A stretch of DNA of 64,000 nt. Origin: Sphaerulina vaccinii. Taxonomy: Eukaryota > Ascomycota > Dothideomycetes > Mycosphaerellales > Mycosphaerellaceae. The notes under the pieces are model-generated. The model ran no database searches. It was not told the origin of the DNA and saw only the letters and a program-made list of their open reading frames with translations. The stretch's first letter is position 1. Each line of letters begins with the position of its first letter. Location of the stretch: the NCBI GenBank assembly GCA_022570795.1, contig JAKUDP010000006.1:1302001-1366000 (forward strand), given 5' to 3'. Made by a program: the position numbers and the translations under genes. Of the stretch, positions 31,740 to 41,922 are shown piece by piece.

Positions 31740-32134
31740 CTAACTACAATTTCCATACCAATTCCCATAAACATCCTGTTCAGCCTTTTGCCAACAGCCA
31801 TTTCCGTCGACTTTACATGGAAATGCCTGATAAGGTCAGTTAACAACCATCTACCTCCAATCCTCAACCTTGAACCGGGAACTGTAAACATACCTTCCGA
31901 CAAGCTGTCCTCGTTACAGTCCGGGCATTTGGTCCATTTTGGGGCCTCGGCGAATACATATTACACATGCCTTGCGGAGCTGAGTGATCGACGCTGAAAT
32001 CTTGAATGGAGCATGTTGACTGTCCAAATATGTTAGGAACGGAGGGCAGGTGAAAGGTTGAGGAGAAACTTTACGTATGGCTCCCAGCAGTATGCTATGT
32101 TGATGAGGAGGAATAATGGGAGGGAGAGCTTCAT
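31740..32134 (-). CDS. Small secreted cysteine-rich protein 2 (candidate effector)
   Basis: Three exons on the minus strand, 32134-32075, 32019-31894 and 31826-31740, give 90 residues. Introns are 55 nt (branch CCTAACA) and 67 nt (branch TTAACTGAC). Exon 1 is the signal peptide (MKLSLPLFLLINIAYC). The six mature cysteines have spacings 15-20-5-6-15, and shared motifs with protein 1 are HSAPQG, CK/L-V-D/E-GNGC and YGNWYGNCS. Protein 1 lacks the first intron, so an intron was gained or lost after duplication. No single open frame covers the gene, so ORF-based annotation would miss it. Function is unknown; secretion is strongly implied. Confidence 0.75.
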
Positions 32135-32185
32135 CTTTGAGGGTGAGTTGGTGAGGGATGGATTATTGAAGGCAGGAGCAGTAAA

Positions 32186-32191
32186 CTTATA
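32186..32191 (-). promoter_or_regulatory. TATA-like element of secreted protein 2
   Basis: TATAAG on the minus strand, 52-57 bp before the ATG of the secreted protein gene, at nearly the same distance as in its tandem paralogue. Confidence 0.45.
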
Positions 32192-32719
32192 GGGCCCTCC
32201 TGGAGATAGTGCGGCCGCCCGTCCTCGACAGACATCTATACGAACGAATACGTCTCTACTACCTAGCTATCTTCAGATCATCGCTGTATCTTCGGGGGCG
32301 GAATTCCGTAGGTTGATGGAACCACCTGCGCCGTTCCATTTACATCTGCTGTGTTGGGCAAGGCAGCGTGGAGATGTGGAGCATAGTAAGGTGCCGGGAA
32401 ATGGCTGGGAAGAAGCACAGCGTCCTCCATTCGAGTGTCAGCTATATGAAGATAACCTTATACAAGAAGTTGCTCATTGCTTCATGCTTGTCTCTGTTCC
32501 ATCACTTCATTGATACTCTCATCTCATCATATTCATCCATGCAGTACGCCATCCGCTATGCATGCATCAATTACTCGCTTGCTTGGAAATGCTCCCACCA
32601 CCACCACCAAAGTATGTACGTGAAATATCATCAAGTTTGGAAGTCACCGATCTCCTTGCTGCCAACAACGGCGGCTTCACCGGCGAAGCAGACTTGGTGA
32701 TCGGATCCTCCGCTGATTG
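32192..32719. other. Intergenic region
   Basis: Nothing coding is supported. It separates the start of secreted protein 2 from the 3' end of the large gene on the same strand. Confidence 0.35.
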
Positions 32720-35500
32720 TCAATACTTAGACCTGCGTCCAGCATTCCTTGACGCAGTCTTCTCTCTTCTGGCACGATCCTGCTCTTCTTCGAACACGCT
32801 TTCGTCTTCTTCTGGCACGATCTCCGGTGCTGGTGTGCGCTTCCTATCACGATGTCGTCTGATTCTGTTGTTCGAGATTTGCGACGCAGAGTCATCAGGA
32901 GCGAGAGACTCCATATCATCAGGCATACCGTCATCTTCGCCCTCTTCGATATCCGTGATGCCTGACGCTGGAGTATCAAGTCTCACACCGATAGGATCGA
33001 AGCCGCTGCCTCTTCTCGCTTGCGCTTGCGCAGAAAGACCAGCTGAGCGTTCTCGTAGCATCTGCCTTACCAACTCTGCTCTTCCATGTAGGATTTCGAA
33101 AGCGTCTTCAAGACGTTCCATGTCCATGAAGAGGTTCCTTTCCAGCTCTGCCGCGACTGCAATTTCTGTATCTTCGTCGAGTTGGACTGGAGCAGGTGGT
33201 GCCACGCCCATGCCTGGTCCCGGAGTCGGGCCGCGGGTAGGGAACATGGACGGGAGTTGTTCGCCGCGGACTTCGAACGGTGTCGTGCCACGCGATGGAA
33301 CGGCGCTGAAACCACTGAAGGGAGTTCCATTGCGGGAGAATGGCGTGTGATTCTGATTTCGCGAAGGACCGCGAGATGCAACTGGTGAAGCATATGCGGA
33401 TGCAGATGGTGGAAAGCCAGATTCTGCGCCGGACCATAAAAAGCCGTCGAACCTGCCCGATGTGAGGATGTCCCATTCTTGCTCGTTCACTTCTGCAAGT
33501 GTGGCGAGCATGCTGTGGAGCGGTGGGTTGTTCAGCAAATACATGGCAGCTTCGCAATCTCGCGGTGGTCTCTCCAGTCTGTAGAGTCTTTGGAGAGCGG
33601 TCTTGGCTCTTCGTAATGCTGTCGATGCTGTAGTGGGTCGTTCGGCGGGAGTCGGTGCTCTGGAAGAGGCGATTGTGCTTTGGCCATGCATCAGAGCAAT
33701 GAACAGATTTCGTTGATGGCTGTTGAGCTTGGTCATCATTGCAAACATCAGCGTGTCCTCGTCTGCTTCTTCGGGCGGGCTGCTGGGGAACTCGGGTTGC
33801 TGTGAAAGCCAGCTTTGCACAGCTCGTTTCGTCTTCTGGTTTTGTCGAATGTAGTGGTCTTTGTACTCCTCAGGAACGTCAATGTCCAGTTTCTGCATAG
33901 GCGCCAAAGTCGCACCTGATATGCCCAGCCCACTATCATCCGGCTCTATAGAGAATGGCGGCCACTGTGGCAATTCACGACGACCTGCCACGAACTCCAG
34001 AATCTCGCCCCAGCTTATGCCAGTATCCTCTTCGTCAGATAGACTGGGCTGTGGTGTGACCTTGCAGACCACGCAGTCACAACGTTGCGACGAGATGTCC
34101 CGAGCGAAGACTTGCGAGAGCTTGTCCAGTAGTCTTCTTGCAACAGACTTGTACCCTGTAGCCACCGCCACAGAGCCGTTCCCTTGCAGGACGTGGAGAT
34201 AGTCATCCAGTCTTTTGTGTATCGACCCAAACACTTTCGCGTATTCTTCCATAGGTGCGGTCTGTCCCAGAGCAGGCGATTGATATACACTGAAAGCTTG
34301 CACAGGCGGCCCTGTCTGCACTAATCGCCTCGGTACCGGCACAGGCAGTCCGCCATTTTTGAGCAAATAGTCTACTCGTGGTGCTTCTCTTATGCCTGTT
34401 ACAGGTGGAGGTGGAGGTGGCGGAGGAGGAGGCATTTGTTTGGCAGTCAATGGTGTGGGAAATGACCTGCCGTGGTGACTGTTCGCAGTTCCTACGTCGA
34501 TGATCGGTGTCGCCCGCACGTTCGGTGGTATTGAGTACTCTTGGATGGGCGTCCTAGGCTGGGAGTCCGTCACAGACGGAGGAGAGTGATCCTGTGTATT
34601 CACGACGTAGACTGGTCTCCTACTCTGTCTGCTGGGTTTCCTGTCCGGAGCAATCGAAGTCGCATCGGAATCGGTAGTCCCTTCAGTCAATGTTGATCGA
34701 TCGCGTGAGGCTGTCGACTCCGTCCTTCGATAGCTGCTCACTGGCGTCGACTTGCGCTCATCATCTGGGAAGGCTCCTGGCATGCTCGATATCTCCGAAC
34801 CAAAGCGAGCCTCTTTCCGTAGACTGGCACCTGACTTTGCATTCTTGACGCCATTTCTTCCATCAGCGCTCTTCCTCGGACTATCCACCCTCAGCCTGAC
34901 GTCTTCCGCACTCGATCTCTTGCTCCTGCTACTGCCAGATCTTCTAGGCTCCGGGTCGTCTGCTGTCAGCGGTGGACTGGGTGGTGCATTTGTTACATCC
35001 GCCGACTTGGGTCTTCTCCTCTTCGTGTCTTCCTTGCCCAAGTCTGTAGCATCCGGGGTGACTGGATCTGCCTTGGCCTTGCCCCCATCTTCCCTACTGC
35101 CCACCGCTTCCCTACTGTGAGCCTTGCTGAAAGTGGGATATGAGCTGGGAGCCTCTCCGCTGCTCGACCGGCGATCCAGCTCAGGTACAGCCATCGACAC
35201 CTTCTTCGCTCCTTTCTCCGCCGTGTTCTCGGAGGTCAGATTCAGGTCAAGTTCCTGGCTGGCAGACTTTCGCTTAATGGTATAGTGAGGGAGCTTCGTG
35301 GAAGAGGAAGATTTATGCGATGATCGAGTTGAGGGTCGTCGTTCTCTATCCTCATCGTGATGTTTCCGTCGCCGTCGCTTCTCTCCGTCTAGAGAGGAAG
35401 ACATGCCGTCGGTGGTGGTGGTGGTGGTGGTAGTGGCACATGGAGGTTGTGGTTGGTGAAGTGCAGCGTCTTGGGCGTCAGGCCATCGAAGCTCCGGCAT
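32720..35500 (-). CDS. Large low-complexity fungal protein of unknown function
   Basis: A single 926-residue exon. The N-terminal third is Arg/Lys/Ser-rich and disordered, including a run of eight Thr encoded by a (GGT)n tract at 35410-35431; an alternative start is MSSSLDGEKRRRR (35404). A run of ten Pro precedes GIREAPRVDYLLKNGGLPVP, which begins a conserved central part: MEEYAKVFGSIHKRLDDYL, a possible zinc-binding RCDCVVCK, ISWGEILEFVAGRRELPQWP, then LRRAKTALQRLYRLERPPRD. A C-terminal Glu-rich helix (AAELERNLFMDMERLEDAFE) and basic tail (RNAGRRSKY) follow. It is probably nuclear. No enzymatic motif can be defended. Confidence 0.7.
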   Translation of the reverse strand: MPELRWPDAQDAALHQPQPPCATTTTTTTTDGMSSSLDGEKRRRRKHHDEDRERRPSTRSSHKSSSSTKLPHYTIKRKSASQELDLNLTSENTAEKGAKKVSMAVPELDRRSSSGEAPSSYPTFSKAHSREAVGSREDGGKAKADPVTPDATDLGKEDTKRRRPKSADVTNAPPSPPLTADDPEPRRSGSSRSKRSSAEDVRLRVDSPRKSADGRNGVKNAKSGASLRKEARFGSEISSMPGAFPDDERKSTPVSSYRRTESTASRDRSTLTEGTTDSDATSIAPDRKPSRQSRRPVYVVNTQDHSPPSVTDSQPRTPIQEYSIPPNVRATPIIDVGTANSHHGRSFPTPLTAKQMPPPPPPPPPPVTGIREAPRVDYLLKNGGLPVPVPRRLVQTGPPVQAFSVYQSPALGQTAPMEEYAKVFGSIHKRLDDYLHVLQGNGSVAVATGYKSVARRLLDKLSQVFARDISSQRCDCVVCKVTPQPSLSDEEDTGISWGEILEFVAGRRELPQWPPFSIEPDDSGLGISGATLAPMQKLDIDVPEEYKDHYIRQNQKTKRAVQSWLSQQPEFPSSPPEEADEDTLMFAMMTKLNSHQRNLFIALMHGQSTIASSRAPTPAERPTTASTALRRAKTALQRLYRLERPPRDCEAAMYLLNNPPLHSMLATLAEVNEQEWDILTSGRFDGFLWSGAESGFPPSASAYASPVASRGPSRNQNHTPFSRNGTPFSGFSAVPSRGTTPFEVRGEQLPSMFPTRGPTPGPGMGVAPPAPVQLDEDTEIAVAAELERNLFMDMERLEDAFEILHGRAELVRQMLRERSAGLSAQAQARRGSGFDPIGVRLDTPASGITDIEEGEDDGMPDDMESLAPDDSASQISNNRIRRHRDRKRTPAPEIVPEEDESVFEEEQDRARREKTASRNAGRRSKY

Positions 35501-36741
35501 GGCAGCGCAGTCCCATGAAGTTGGCGCTTAAACTGGAGCTCTGCGCTGGGCCAATGATGGCGCTGACAGGCTGTCTGTGGGGTATTCGAAGTCGCCGACG
35601 TTCTTCAGAAGTATGCGGTGTACAGGAACAGCGCAGAGATGTCGTCCTAGTCAGTCAGAAGACAATATCTTTCAAGCGAGTATTGTAAGGCGGCGCAGTG
35701 GAATTGGCCTTCACATGCAGCGCGACCGGGGGCTGTGGTTTTGACTGTGGCATTTTTAGCTGCCCAGCCACTCACCTTTCCGTCAGGCACGCCAACGACA
35801 TCATGCGAGCACACGCCCACGCGACTCGACTCGATTTGAGAAGTCATTTGCTGAATGGCACGAGATGGACAAGTTGGTGAAGAAGGAAGGCAAGCAGGAC
35901 ATTGTTATTATTGTTATTGTTCATTTGAGCCCAACTGCTAGCCGTGCTTTACGATAGCGTCCGATGGTTCAGAAACGGCTTGTACCAAGACTACAACGCC
36001 GACTTCGCATTGGAGTGATTATGATCATAAGAAAGAGGCCTGGCAATACAGCCGTGCGATGAAGTGAGGTCAAGAGCGGAGGAAGGTGGTGAGGAAAGTG
36101 CATCGAGCGTGCCTTCCTGGACGAGGACGAGGACGACAACACAACACAATCACCTGAGCCCGGACGCTGCTAATGACCAGAAAAACAGAGCCACGTCTTC
36201 CACTGCACGTTACAAAGACCCGCGCTGGAGGCGACCGCTAAGGAACGAGCTGCTAACGGAGCGCGATGTCCGGAAGAACATATGCACTATGCCCTTCAAG
36301 GAGGGAGGGATGTTGGAGGGGGATTAGGTAGGCGAGTGCATTACCTACAATACCGATCAGAACGAGAGCAGCGCGAGGTAAGTTGCGCCGTCAAGACATG
36401 CTTCCTCGCATATCACACGCTCCTTCCATTTCGGACTTGGGCCCTTCTGCACCTCGCCAGTTCATCTTTCACGACCTCATCGCGATCACCCACAGTCCCA
36501 GTGTCCATACAACGTCCGAAAGACCATTGCACACCGCATGCACGACATGGCCCCAGCTACCACTTCGGAGTAGTCGTCCACACCACGAGAAGCGCCCACA
36601 TCGGCGAATGGAATCAATCAACAGATCTAATCTCCATCGACCGCCGCGCCAGCAGCTGTTCAACACTGCCATCAACCTTCACTGCCCGTTCTTCGCACTT
36701 ATTACAGCAGTTCCCTGCAGTCTGGATTCAGTCAGCTCAAT
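35501..36741. other. Intergenic region
   Basis: About 1.2 kb with only shadow-like frames. The right part (36.3-36.9 kb) has long open frames on the plus strand opposite the 2EXR gene, which are explained as antisense shadows. Confidence 0.35.
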
Positions 36742-37527
36742 TCAGACATATGGTTCAGACTGCGCGAATCTCACCGGACGCCAAGCAGACCACCACTTGC
36801 AACACACCTCACATGGATCGGAAGTCCATACGCTGCCGGTCGATGCCGGCAATATTGCTCTGTGCTCCTTGCCGGTGTAAAGATCGTACCATTTCTGCGC
36901 TCCTCCAAGCGTTCTCATTTTCCATTTGAGCACATTCGCCCCGAGCGTTGGAGATCTCAAGAGCGACAGCATCCCTTTTGCCCTTCTTAGCGCTTCAGTT
37001 GCCTCACATAATTCGAAGAACACAACATCGCTGGGAGTGTTGGCGTTACTGCTCCAGGAAGATACCTCCGACACGCGAATGCAAGTGAGAAGTGCAGCAT
37101 TTTGGCTACCGATCGTCTTCAGCCACTGAGCCAGGCGGTGCCAGGCAATCTCGCCATACCTGCTCCTGCCGGGGCACACCACATACTGGAAGATTGATGT
37201 AGCATGATACATCAGGATCGCTTCCTTGTAGACTTGCTTGCAGGACATGATAAGTGCTTGGCTTTTCAGAAGACCTTCGGGATGCTCTTCACTTTTCTCT
37301 GGAATGGTGACGATGTCGCCACTGAGGACCGCTTCGTAGATGCGATTTCTCAGCTCCGCAGGCAACGACACGAGGGATGAGTCGCTTTGGTCCGCTGGAT
37401 TGGCGAGCGGATCACTGACCTGTGGCATGCTGGTGGATAGATGGTCGATGTTGTAATTGGGAGTCTGCGCTGAAAGTGTTGGGGAAGCAGAAGGTGTCAA
37501 GCACAGAGGACTTATGGAGCTAATCAT
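36742..37527 (-). CDS. 2EXR-type F-box-like protein
   Basis: A 261-residue frame; a second possible start is MPQVSDPLANP at 37428, close before the domain. LVSLPAELRNRIYEAVLSGD is the first conserved block and ALIMSCKQVYKEAILMYHAT the second, the usual 2EXR layout. Later LAQWLKTIGSQNAALLTCIR matches the strand-helix that follows in this family. A Cys/Trp cluster (CEVCCKWWSAW) lies near the C-terminus. Role unknown; it is one of at least five related genes or relics in the window. Confidence 0.65.
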   Translation of the reverse strand: MISSISPLCLTPSASPTLSAQTPNYNIDHLSTSMPQVSDPLANPADQSDSSLVSLPAELRNRIYEAVLSGDIVTIPEKSEEHPEGLLKSQALIMSCKQVYKEAILMYHATSIFQYVVCPGRSRYGEIAWHRLAQWLKTIGSQNAALLTCIRVSEVSSWSSNANTPSDVVFFELCEATEALRRAKGMLSLLRSPTLGANVLKWKMRTLGGAQKWYDLYTGKEHRAILPASTGSVWTSDPCEVCCKWWSAWRPVRFAQSEPYV

Positions 37528-37705
37528 GTCGCAGACCTTACGTGGCCTTCGTGACTGACAGTAACCTTCAGGTATTTAGCACCACGAGGCTCGAAACCAT
37601 GGTACGCTCGTGCTTGGCTCACCTTGATCTCGAAATTTCAGCTTGACATCGGAATAAGTCGCGAGCAGATAGACCACCCATTCGACACCACAGACTGCAT
37701 CAACG

Positions 37706-38536
37706 ATGACTTCCGCAAGTGCTGCAAATCAGGTACTGGAACTCCCGGAGCTGCTGGAGATGATCTTACGCAAGCTCGATGCCAACGAACGGCACCGCGA
37801 TTCTCCGATACAGCAACTATTCGTCCTCCAGCGTGTCAACAAGCTGTTCATGAGTACCATCTCACAGTCGATACATCTTCGTCGGCGCATGTTGCTTGAA
37901 TACGACGACCCTACGGCGAAAGATCTTGGATGCGGTCTTCGCCACGCTGCTCTTGCTGGGTTTGCACCTGATGGCCTATCTCTCGAAGGATCACTCGGAA
38001 TACATGACTTCTCCGGCCAGTCCGTGACAGGACGTAAGCTGGAGTTTAATGCTGTTACGTTAACCCTACCAGATACATGGTTACGTCCACGTTGGGAAGC
38101 TATCAACCCTCAGAATTACTATTCGACCACACCATCACGGCGATACATGAAGCTCATGCCATGGCCAAGCAAGTTTGATCTTTATCTATGTTTTGGTCCG
38201 AGAATCGAGAATGTATACCATGCCCATTTCGCATTCGAGGACGGAACTGCGACTCTCGGTGATTTGTACGATCGACTAAAACTCTTTCCGAGGGACAATC
38301 GTTATAAACACACCCAGAGCATCTGCGACTTCCGCACGGTGCGAAGATCTGTACTTCTAGCGCATGACCTACATTGGGTCGGAGGGACTTCTATTTATGA
38401 TCCAGTATATGATGCTGCTACGAAGATCAAAATCGCACATGCAAGTCTGGAAGACTGCGGTCGACGGTACAGCTTGTGTGCTGTCTGCGCTTTAGACGTG
38501 TATTCTGAGATGGCGGAAATGTGGGCTGCTCTTTGA
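37706..38536 (+). CDS. F-box-like protein
   Basis: A single exon of 276 residues. VLELPELLEMILRKLDANER followed by LFVLQRVNKLFMSTISQSIH is a fungal F-box layout. The C-terminal half contains KFDLYLCFGPRIENVYHAHF and FEDGTATLGDLYDRLKLFP. These two blocks are repeated in the partial copy directly downstream (38554-38799). F-box proteins recruit substrates to SCF ubiquitin ligases; the substrate is unknown. It diverges from the 2EXR gene at 36742, with 178 bp between ATGs. Confidence 0.65.
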   Translation: MTSASAANQVLELPELLEMILRKLDANERHRDSPIQQLFVLQRVNKLFMSTISQSIHLRRRMLLEYDDPTAKDLGCGLRHAALAGFAPDGLSLEGSLGIHDFSGQSVTGRKLEFNAVTLTLPDTWLRPRWEAINPQNYYSTTPSRRYMKLMPWPSKFDLYLCFGPRIENVYHAHFAFEDGTATLGDLYDRLKLFPRDNRYKHTQSICDFRTVRRSVLLAHDLHWVGGTSIYDPVYDAATKIKIAHASLEDCGRRYSLCAVCALDVYSEMAEMWAAL

Positions 38537-38553
38537 ACGTCGCTAGAGAATCT

Positions 38554-38799
38554 ATGATAGTCATGCCGACAGCGCGCAAGTTCGACCTTCATCTACGCTT
38601 CGATTCCGATCCCTCGCAGACATGCCATGCCCATTTGGCATTCGAGGACGTTCATGCGACTCTCGCCAACTGGTACGATCGACTGGTTTCCTTTCGCAGC
38701 AGTATCATCCATCGTAGTTACGAATATGCGACAATATTCTATATCAATAACAGCGAATATCGGACAAACAATAGAACCCTCAAGCAACAATGGAGTTGA
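38554..38799 (+). pseudogene. Partial duplicate of the upstream F-box gene
   Basis: The frame begins MIVMPTARKFDLHLRFDSD and CHAHLAFEDVHATLANWYDR, aligning with residues ~150-195 of the F-box protein just upstream; the F-box itself is absent. It starts only 18 bp after the stop of the intact gene. After ~50 residues similarity ends where a dispersed repeat (38735-38925) begins. It is a 5'-truncated tandem copy and is unlikely to be functional. Confidence 0.6.
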
Positions 38800-38925
38800 G
38801 TGAAGGATCGATGTAGGAAACCTGTAGTAAGACCCGTGCCGTGGACTGTACGTCTTTTCCCCAAGCTGAGGCTCGAATGCATCGGCTGTCGAGATCACTG
38901 TGGATGAGCTTCGATATCTTCGCGT
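38735..38925 (+). repeat. Dispersed repeat, copy 1
   Basis: It shares several blocks in the same order with 42036-42218: GACAAT-CGATAT-like start, AAACAATAGAACCC, GCAACAA, GAAGGA, AATGCGTCGGC/AATGCATCGGC, and TCGAGATC-CTGTGGATGAGCTTCGA. Identity is roughly three-quarters with small indels. No terminal inverted repeat was recognised. It joins the F-box duplicate to unrelated sequence. Confidence 0.6.
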
Positions 38926-39040
38926 GGTATGCTTTGTCTCTTCGAGGTCTGTTTAGCCACATTGGTCCTGCATCAAGGCTCAAGAGTTGATGTACGGATA
39001 TGTGCGGAGGTGTTTGCTTGAAAGCATGTGTTCGCTTCAA

Positions 39041-39683
39041 ACGCTTCTTGTTTGTCTTGCAGGCGGTCTGTAGCGGATTTTTGCACTAGTCTACACGTTG
39101 TCGAGCAGGATAGGGAACGCCAAAGTCGGTGCGAGCAGTGTTGGCCGGAAGGAAATAGTGAAGTCGACCGGAAGACACGACAGGGACAATGGCCTTGGCG
39201 AGGCTGTCGATACGCTCCAAGTCCAAGACACTAGTCTGAGGTTATTGTCGGACGCTGGTGAATAGGGTTACTGGCATCTTGAGCTTATCTGTTTCGTTTC
39301 ATGCAAGATGAGAGTGGAATGCTGAGGTCATGATCGTTTGTAGTTGGCTTTCTGTAACTAATGAAAGTACAAGTCATCCACACGTCCATCATCGAGCTTG
39401 CTAGAGAAGAAGAGTTCCCCGTCGTGGCCCATATTCGATGTCCGGCTGATAGAAAATGAAATAGTCATCACAAGAGTTGCCCGTGCTCTTGGTTGTTGTT
39501 GTTGTAGGCGGAGTGATGTTCGAAGCAGTTGTGTTGGCATGTCGCAGTACTAGCGCGGCTCTTTGACATTATATATGAATGTCATTTCGTGGTCGCTAAT
39601 CGTGCTTGCAGGCAGAGGTCAAGGCAGTTGCAATATGAGAGTCGTAAGTGGCTCGAGGGTCGTTGATAGATCGGAATGTTGCT
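39041..39683. other. Intergenic region
   Basis: No supported coding exon. A (TTG)n tract occurs near 39495. Confidence 0.35.
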
Positions 39684-40070
39684 TCACTCTGCGCGAAAGC
39701 GAGCCAGGCCGATGACCTCTCGCTCGCAGGTGGTCGAGACAGGCTTGAAGACTGGCGACTTGGTGCTGATAGACTTGGTGCTGCTGACGGATGACGATCG
39801 GGAGGCAGCGACATTGTTGCTCAGGAAGCGCTCGTTGTCGAGTGACAACTCATCTGCAACTGGGCTCTCAACAGCTACAGCTGGAGCTGGCAGAGCGTTG
39901 TTCTTTGGTGAGAGAGATAGCCATTTCTCCTGTGGCTGCTCGACGTTTGGCGAGAGCTGGAGCCAAGTACCTGGTACGAGGCCCTTTCGTATTCTGTCGA
40001 GGGTAGCGGCTTGCTGTGCGGCGTTGGTGGCAGCTTCAGTTGGCTGGGTCTTGTTCCAGAGTCCAGACAT
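39684..40070 (-). CDS. Small Ser/Ala-rich protein of unknown function
   Basis: A 128-residue single exon from MSGLWNKTQPTEAATNAAQQ. TLDRIRKGLVPGTWLQLSPN is the only block that looks structured; the rest is Ser/Val/Ala-rich with SSSVSSTKSISTKSP. No signal peptide or membrane helix is present. It is probably a small disordered cytosolic or nuclear protein. The ATG has a good context and a CA/AT-rich leader. Confidence 0.5.
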   Translation of the reverse strand: MSGLWNKTQPTEAATNAAQQAATLDRIRKGLVPGTWLQLSPNVEQPQEKWLSLSPKNNALPAPAVAVESPVADELSLDNERFLSNNVAASRSSSVSSTKSISTKSPVFKPVSTTCEREVIGLARFRAE

Positions 40071-40541
40071 TGTTGTTGATGTTTTGATATTGATCGATTG
40101 GGTCTGCTATTAAGGTCTCTTGTGGCTGCTGTGGAGTGGTAATACTTTGTTGTTGAGAGGAGTGACACCTACGACGGGGGAAGCTGTCTTATAAAGCATT
40201 CACGGGTACAGTTCCAACCCGGCGAGCCACCCACAGAGCTGCATGATGGGATATGGAGCTGAAAGTGGGATGCACATGCGCAAGCATGCCAAGCGGATGT
40301 TTTATAACGCCGAGTAAAGCATCGTCGCAGCAATAGTGTCCTCGTCATGGAACATGTGATGCACGCATGAGCCAGCCAAGCTGCAAAGTATGCTAGGGGA
40401 GAGTGGTGAGTCCGGGGGATCCTAGGTGATCAAGCCTATACCGTGCATGCCCAGCATTCTTCTATCACGGCATCTCTATGCGAACCACTCACCGGTGCGC
40501 TTCGGCAGTCCACCGAAGTTCAAGAGTTTGAGCCAAGGCGG

Positions 40542-41389
40542 CTAATATAAATCAGGCTCCTGCTGTGCTGCTTGAATTGACGGACTTTCTCGTTGCAGCG
40601 AGGTCATCACAGCATCGGTATCAGCGGAAGCCGGAAAGTGTGCTGCGTACCGTCGCTTCGGTGTTCGAAGACGTCCGTAACCTGAGATGAGAGGAAACGT
40701 TTCGGAGTCTTGGCTGAAGAGGATTACTGACGTCTTCCGGGATCCATCTGGGTTGTTTTGCATACGCGTTTCGAGATGGCCAGCGTGGGCGGAAGCAATG
40801 TCCCCATTGGCGGATTCTGGGAGATGGAACACTGATGGTTCGATGTTTGCTCCTGGAGTGGGAGGAGGAATGCAAGTGAGATGCAGTCTAGCTTTGGGGT
40901 AAGTTTCGGGCCTGCACCCCACGTTCTTATTTTCTTTTATAAGTTAGTACGACTCCAGATTGACGATCGTCCTGCTGTGCCAGCTCAACAACCGCTTGGC
41001 TATCGCATTGGCAAGATAGCACAGACAGTGATGATCTCAACGGTGTGCAGGAGTAGTAGGCGGACAGGAGAGATGCAGGTCCCGGCTTACCAACGGATCT
41101 GATCGGTGTATGATATCAGATTGATAATGATTTCGATGAATCGCTCAGCAAGAATGTTAACCAGTGAGTTGAAGCAGAAGACTGTGGTGATGTATACGCG
41201 TTGTTAATGAGCATTGTTGCACAGCCTCGCTGGCCGACGCTACATGCTGACACTATGTCTAGATGCATCATCCCAGGATCGCTGCTGAGCCCAGCATCCT
41301 CTCTCATTCATCAAGACCCAGTCGAAGAGCTTCAAAGCTCGTTCAAGCAGAAGAGATCGTGTCTCAGGACCAATGTGCTTCTCATGCAT
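40542..41389 (-). CDS. Three-exon protein of unknown function
   Basis: Exons 41389-41254, 41181-41091 and 40911-40542 give 198 residues. The second intron is 179 nt with a GTAAGC donor and a perfect TACTAAC branch, and it splits a Trp codon in QIRW-PETYPK, giving convincing continuity. The first intron (41253-41182) has a weaker GTGTCA donor and is less certain. The N-terminus is helical (ETRSLLLERALKLFDWVL), the middle FNSLVNILAERFIEIIINLI may be membrane-associated or amphipathic, and LTCIPPPTPGANIEPSVFHL follows. The ATG lies 10 bp after the stop of the RING-finger gene on the same strand, which is unusually tight. No family is recognised. Confidence 0.5.
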
Positions 41390-41399
41390 CAACGCAGTA

Positions 41400-41922
41400 T
41401 CAAACTGCTGCAGACTGCTCGAATGAGGCTTCGGCAGTCGTTGACTCTTCTGCTTCGCTCTCCATACTAGCGTCTCTCTCATTCTGGACAGTCTCCTGAA
41501 TTCCGTTCCACTCGCTGTTCTCCTCGTCTGGAATGACTATACCCTCTTCAATCTGGGGTGCCTGAGTATCACGGTCAGCCAAAGAGCTATATCGAGCAAG
41601 GGAACCAAACTACAACTGACCTCCGACATCTCTTCGTCACTGGCCCGGGCAGACTCATACTGCTTCGCACGGCAGGGAGGACATGTGTTATTTGCCTCGA
41701 ACGACCTATGAAGGTAGAGTTTTAGCAGATATATACATGCCAGGGTCGATATATCGAGGCATCTGGCTCTGTTACCACTTACCTCAATGCGCACTCAAAG
41801 CAGAACATGTGCCCGCATGTAGTCTTGACTGCGTTCGTGATCGGTCCATAACAGACAGGACAGTCTCCAGGGGCGAGTTGGGCGAGAAAGTCCTCTTTCG
41901 TGGGTAGCGGTACCGTGGCCAT
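41400..41922 (-). CDS. Small RING-finger protein
   Basis: Three exons on the minus strand, 41922-41783, 41705-41621 and 41561-41400, give 128 residues. Introns are 77 nt (GTAAGT donor) and 59 nt (GTCAGT donor). Residues ~21-60 carry a complete RING-HC pattern: CPVC, then CGHMFCFEC, then CPPC. The intron splits the Arg between the third and fourth metal pairs. The C-terminus is acidic (PDEENSEWN; SEAEESTTAE). RING proteins are usually E3 ubiquitin ligases; the target is unknown. The repeat at 42036-42218 lies in its upstream region. Confidence 0.8.

Noticed and set aside
36282..36929. 215-codon plus-strand frame
   Set aside because: Its right part is antisense to the 2EXR gene, no motif or start context supports it, and codon composition is shadow-like.
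40912..41090. 179-nt intron considered as a fourth introner copy
   Set aside because: It lacks TGTCTCA/TGAGACA stems and the CTTCTACCTAC acceptor block.
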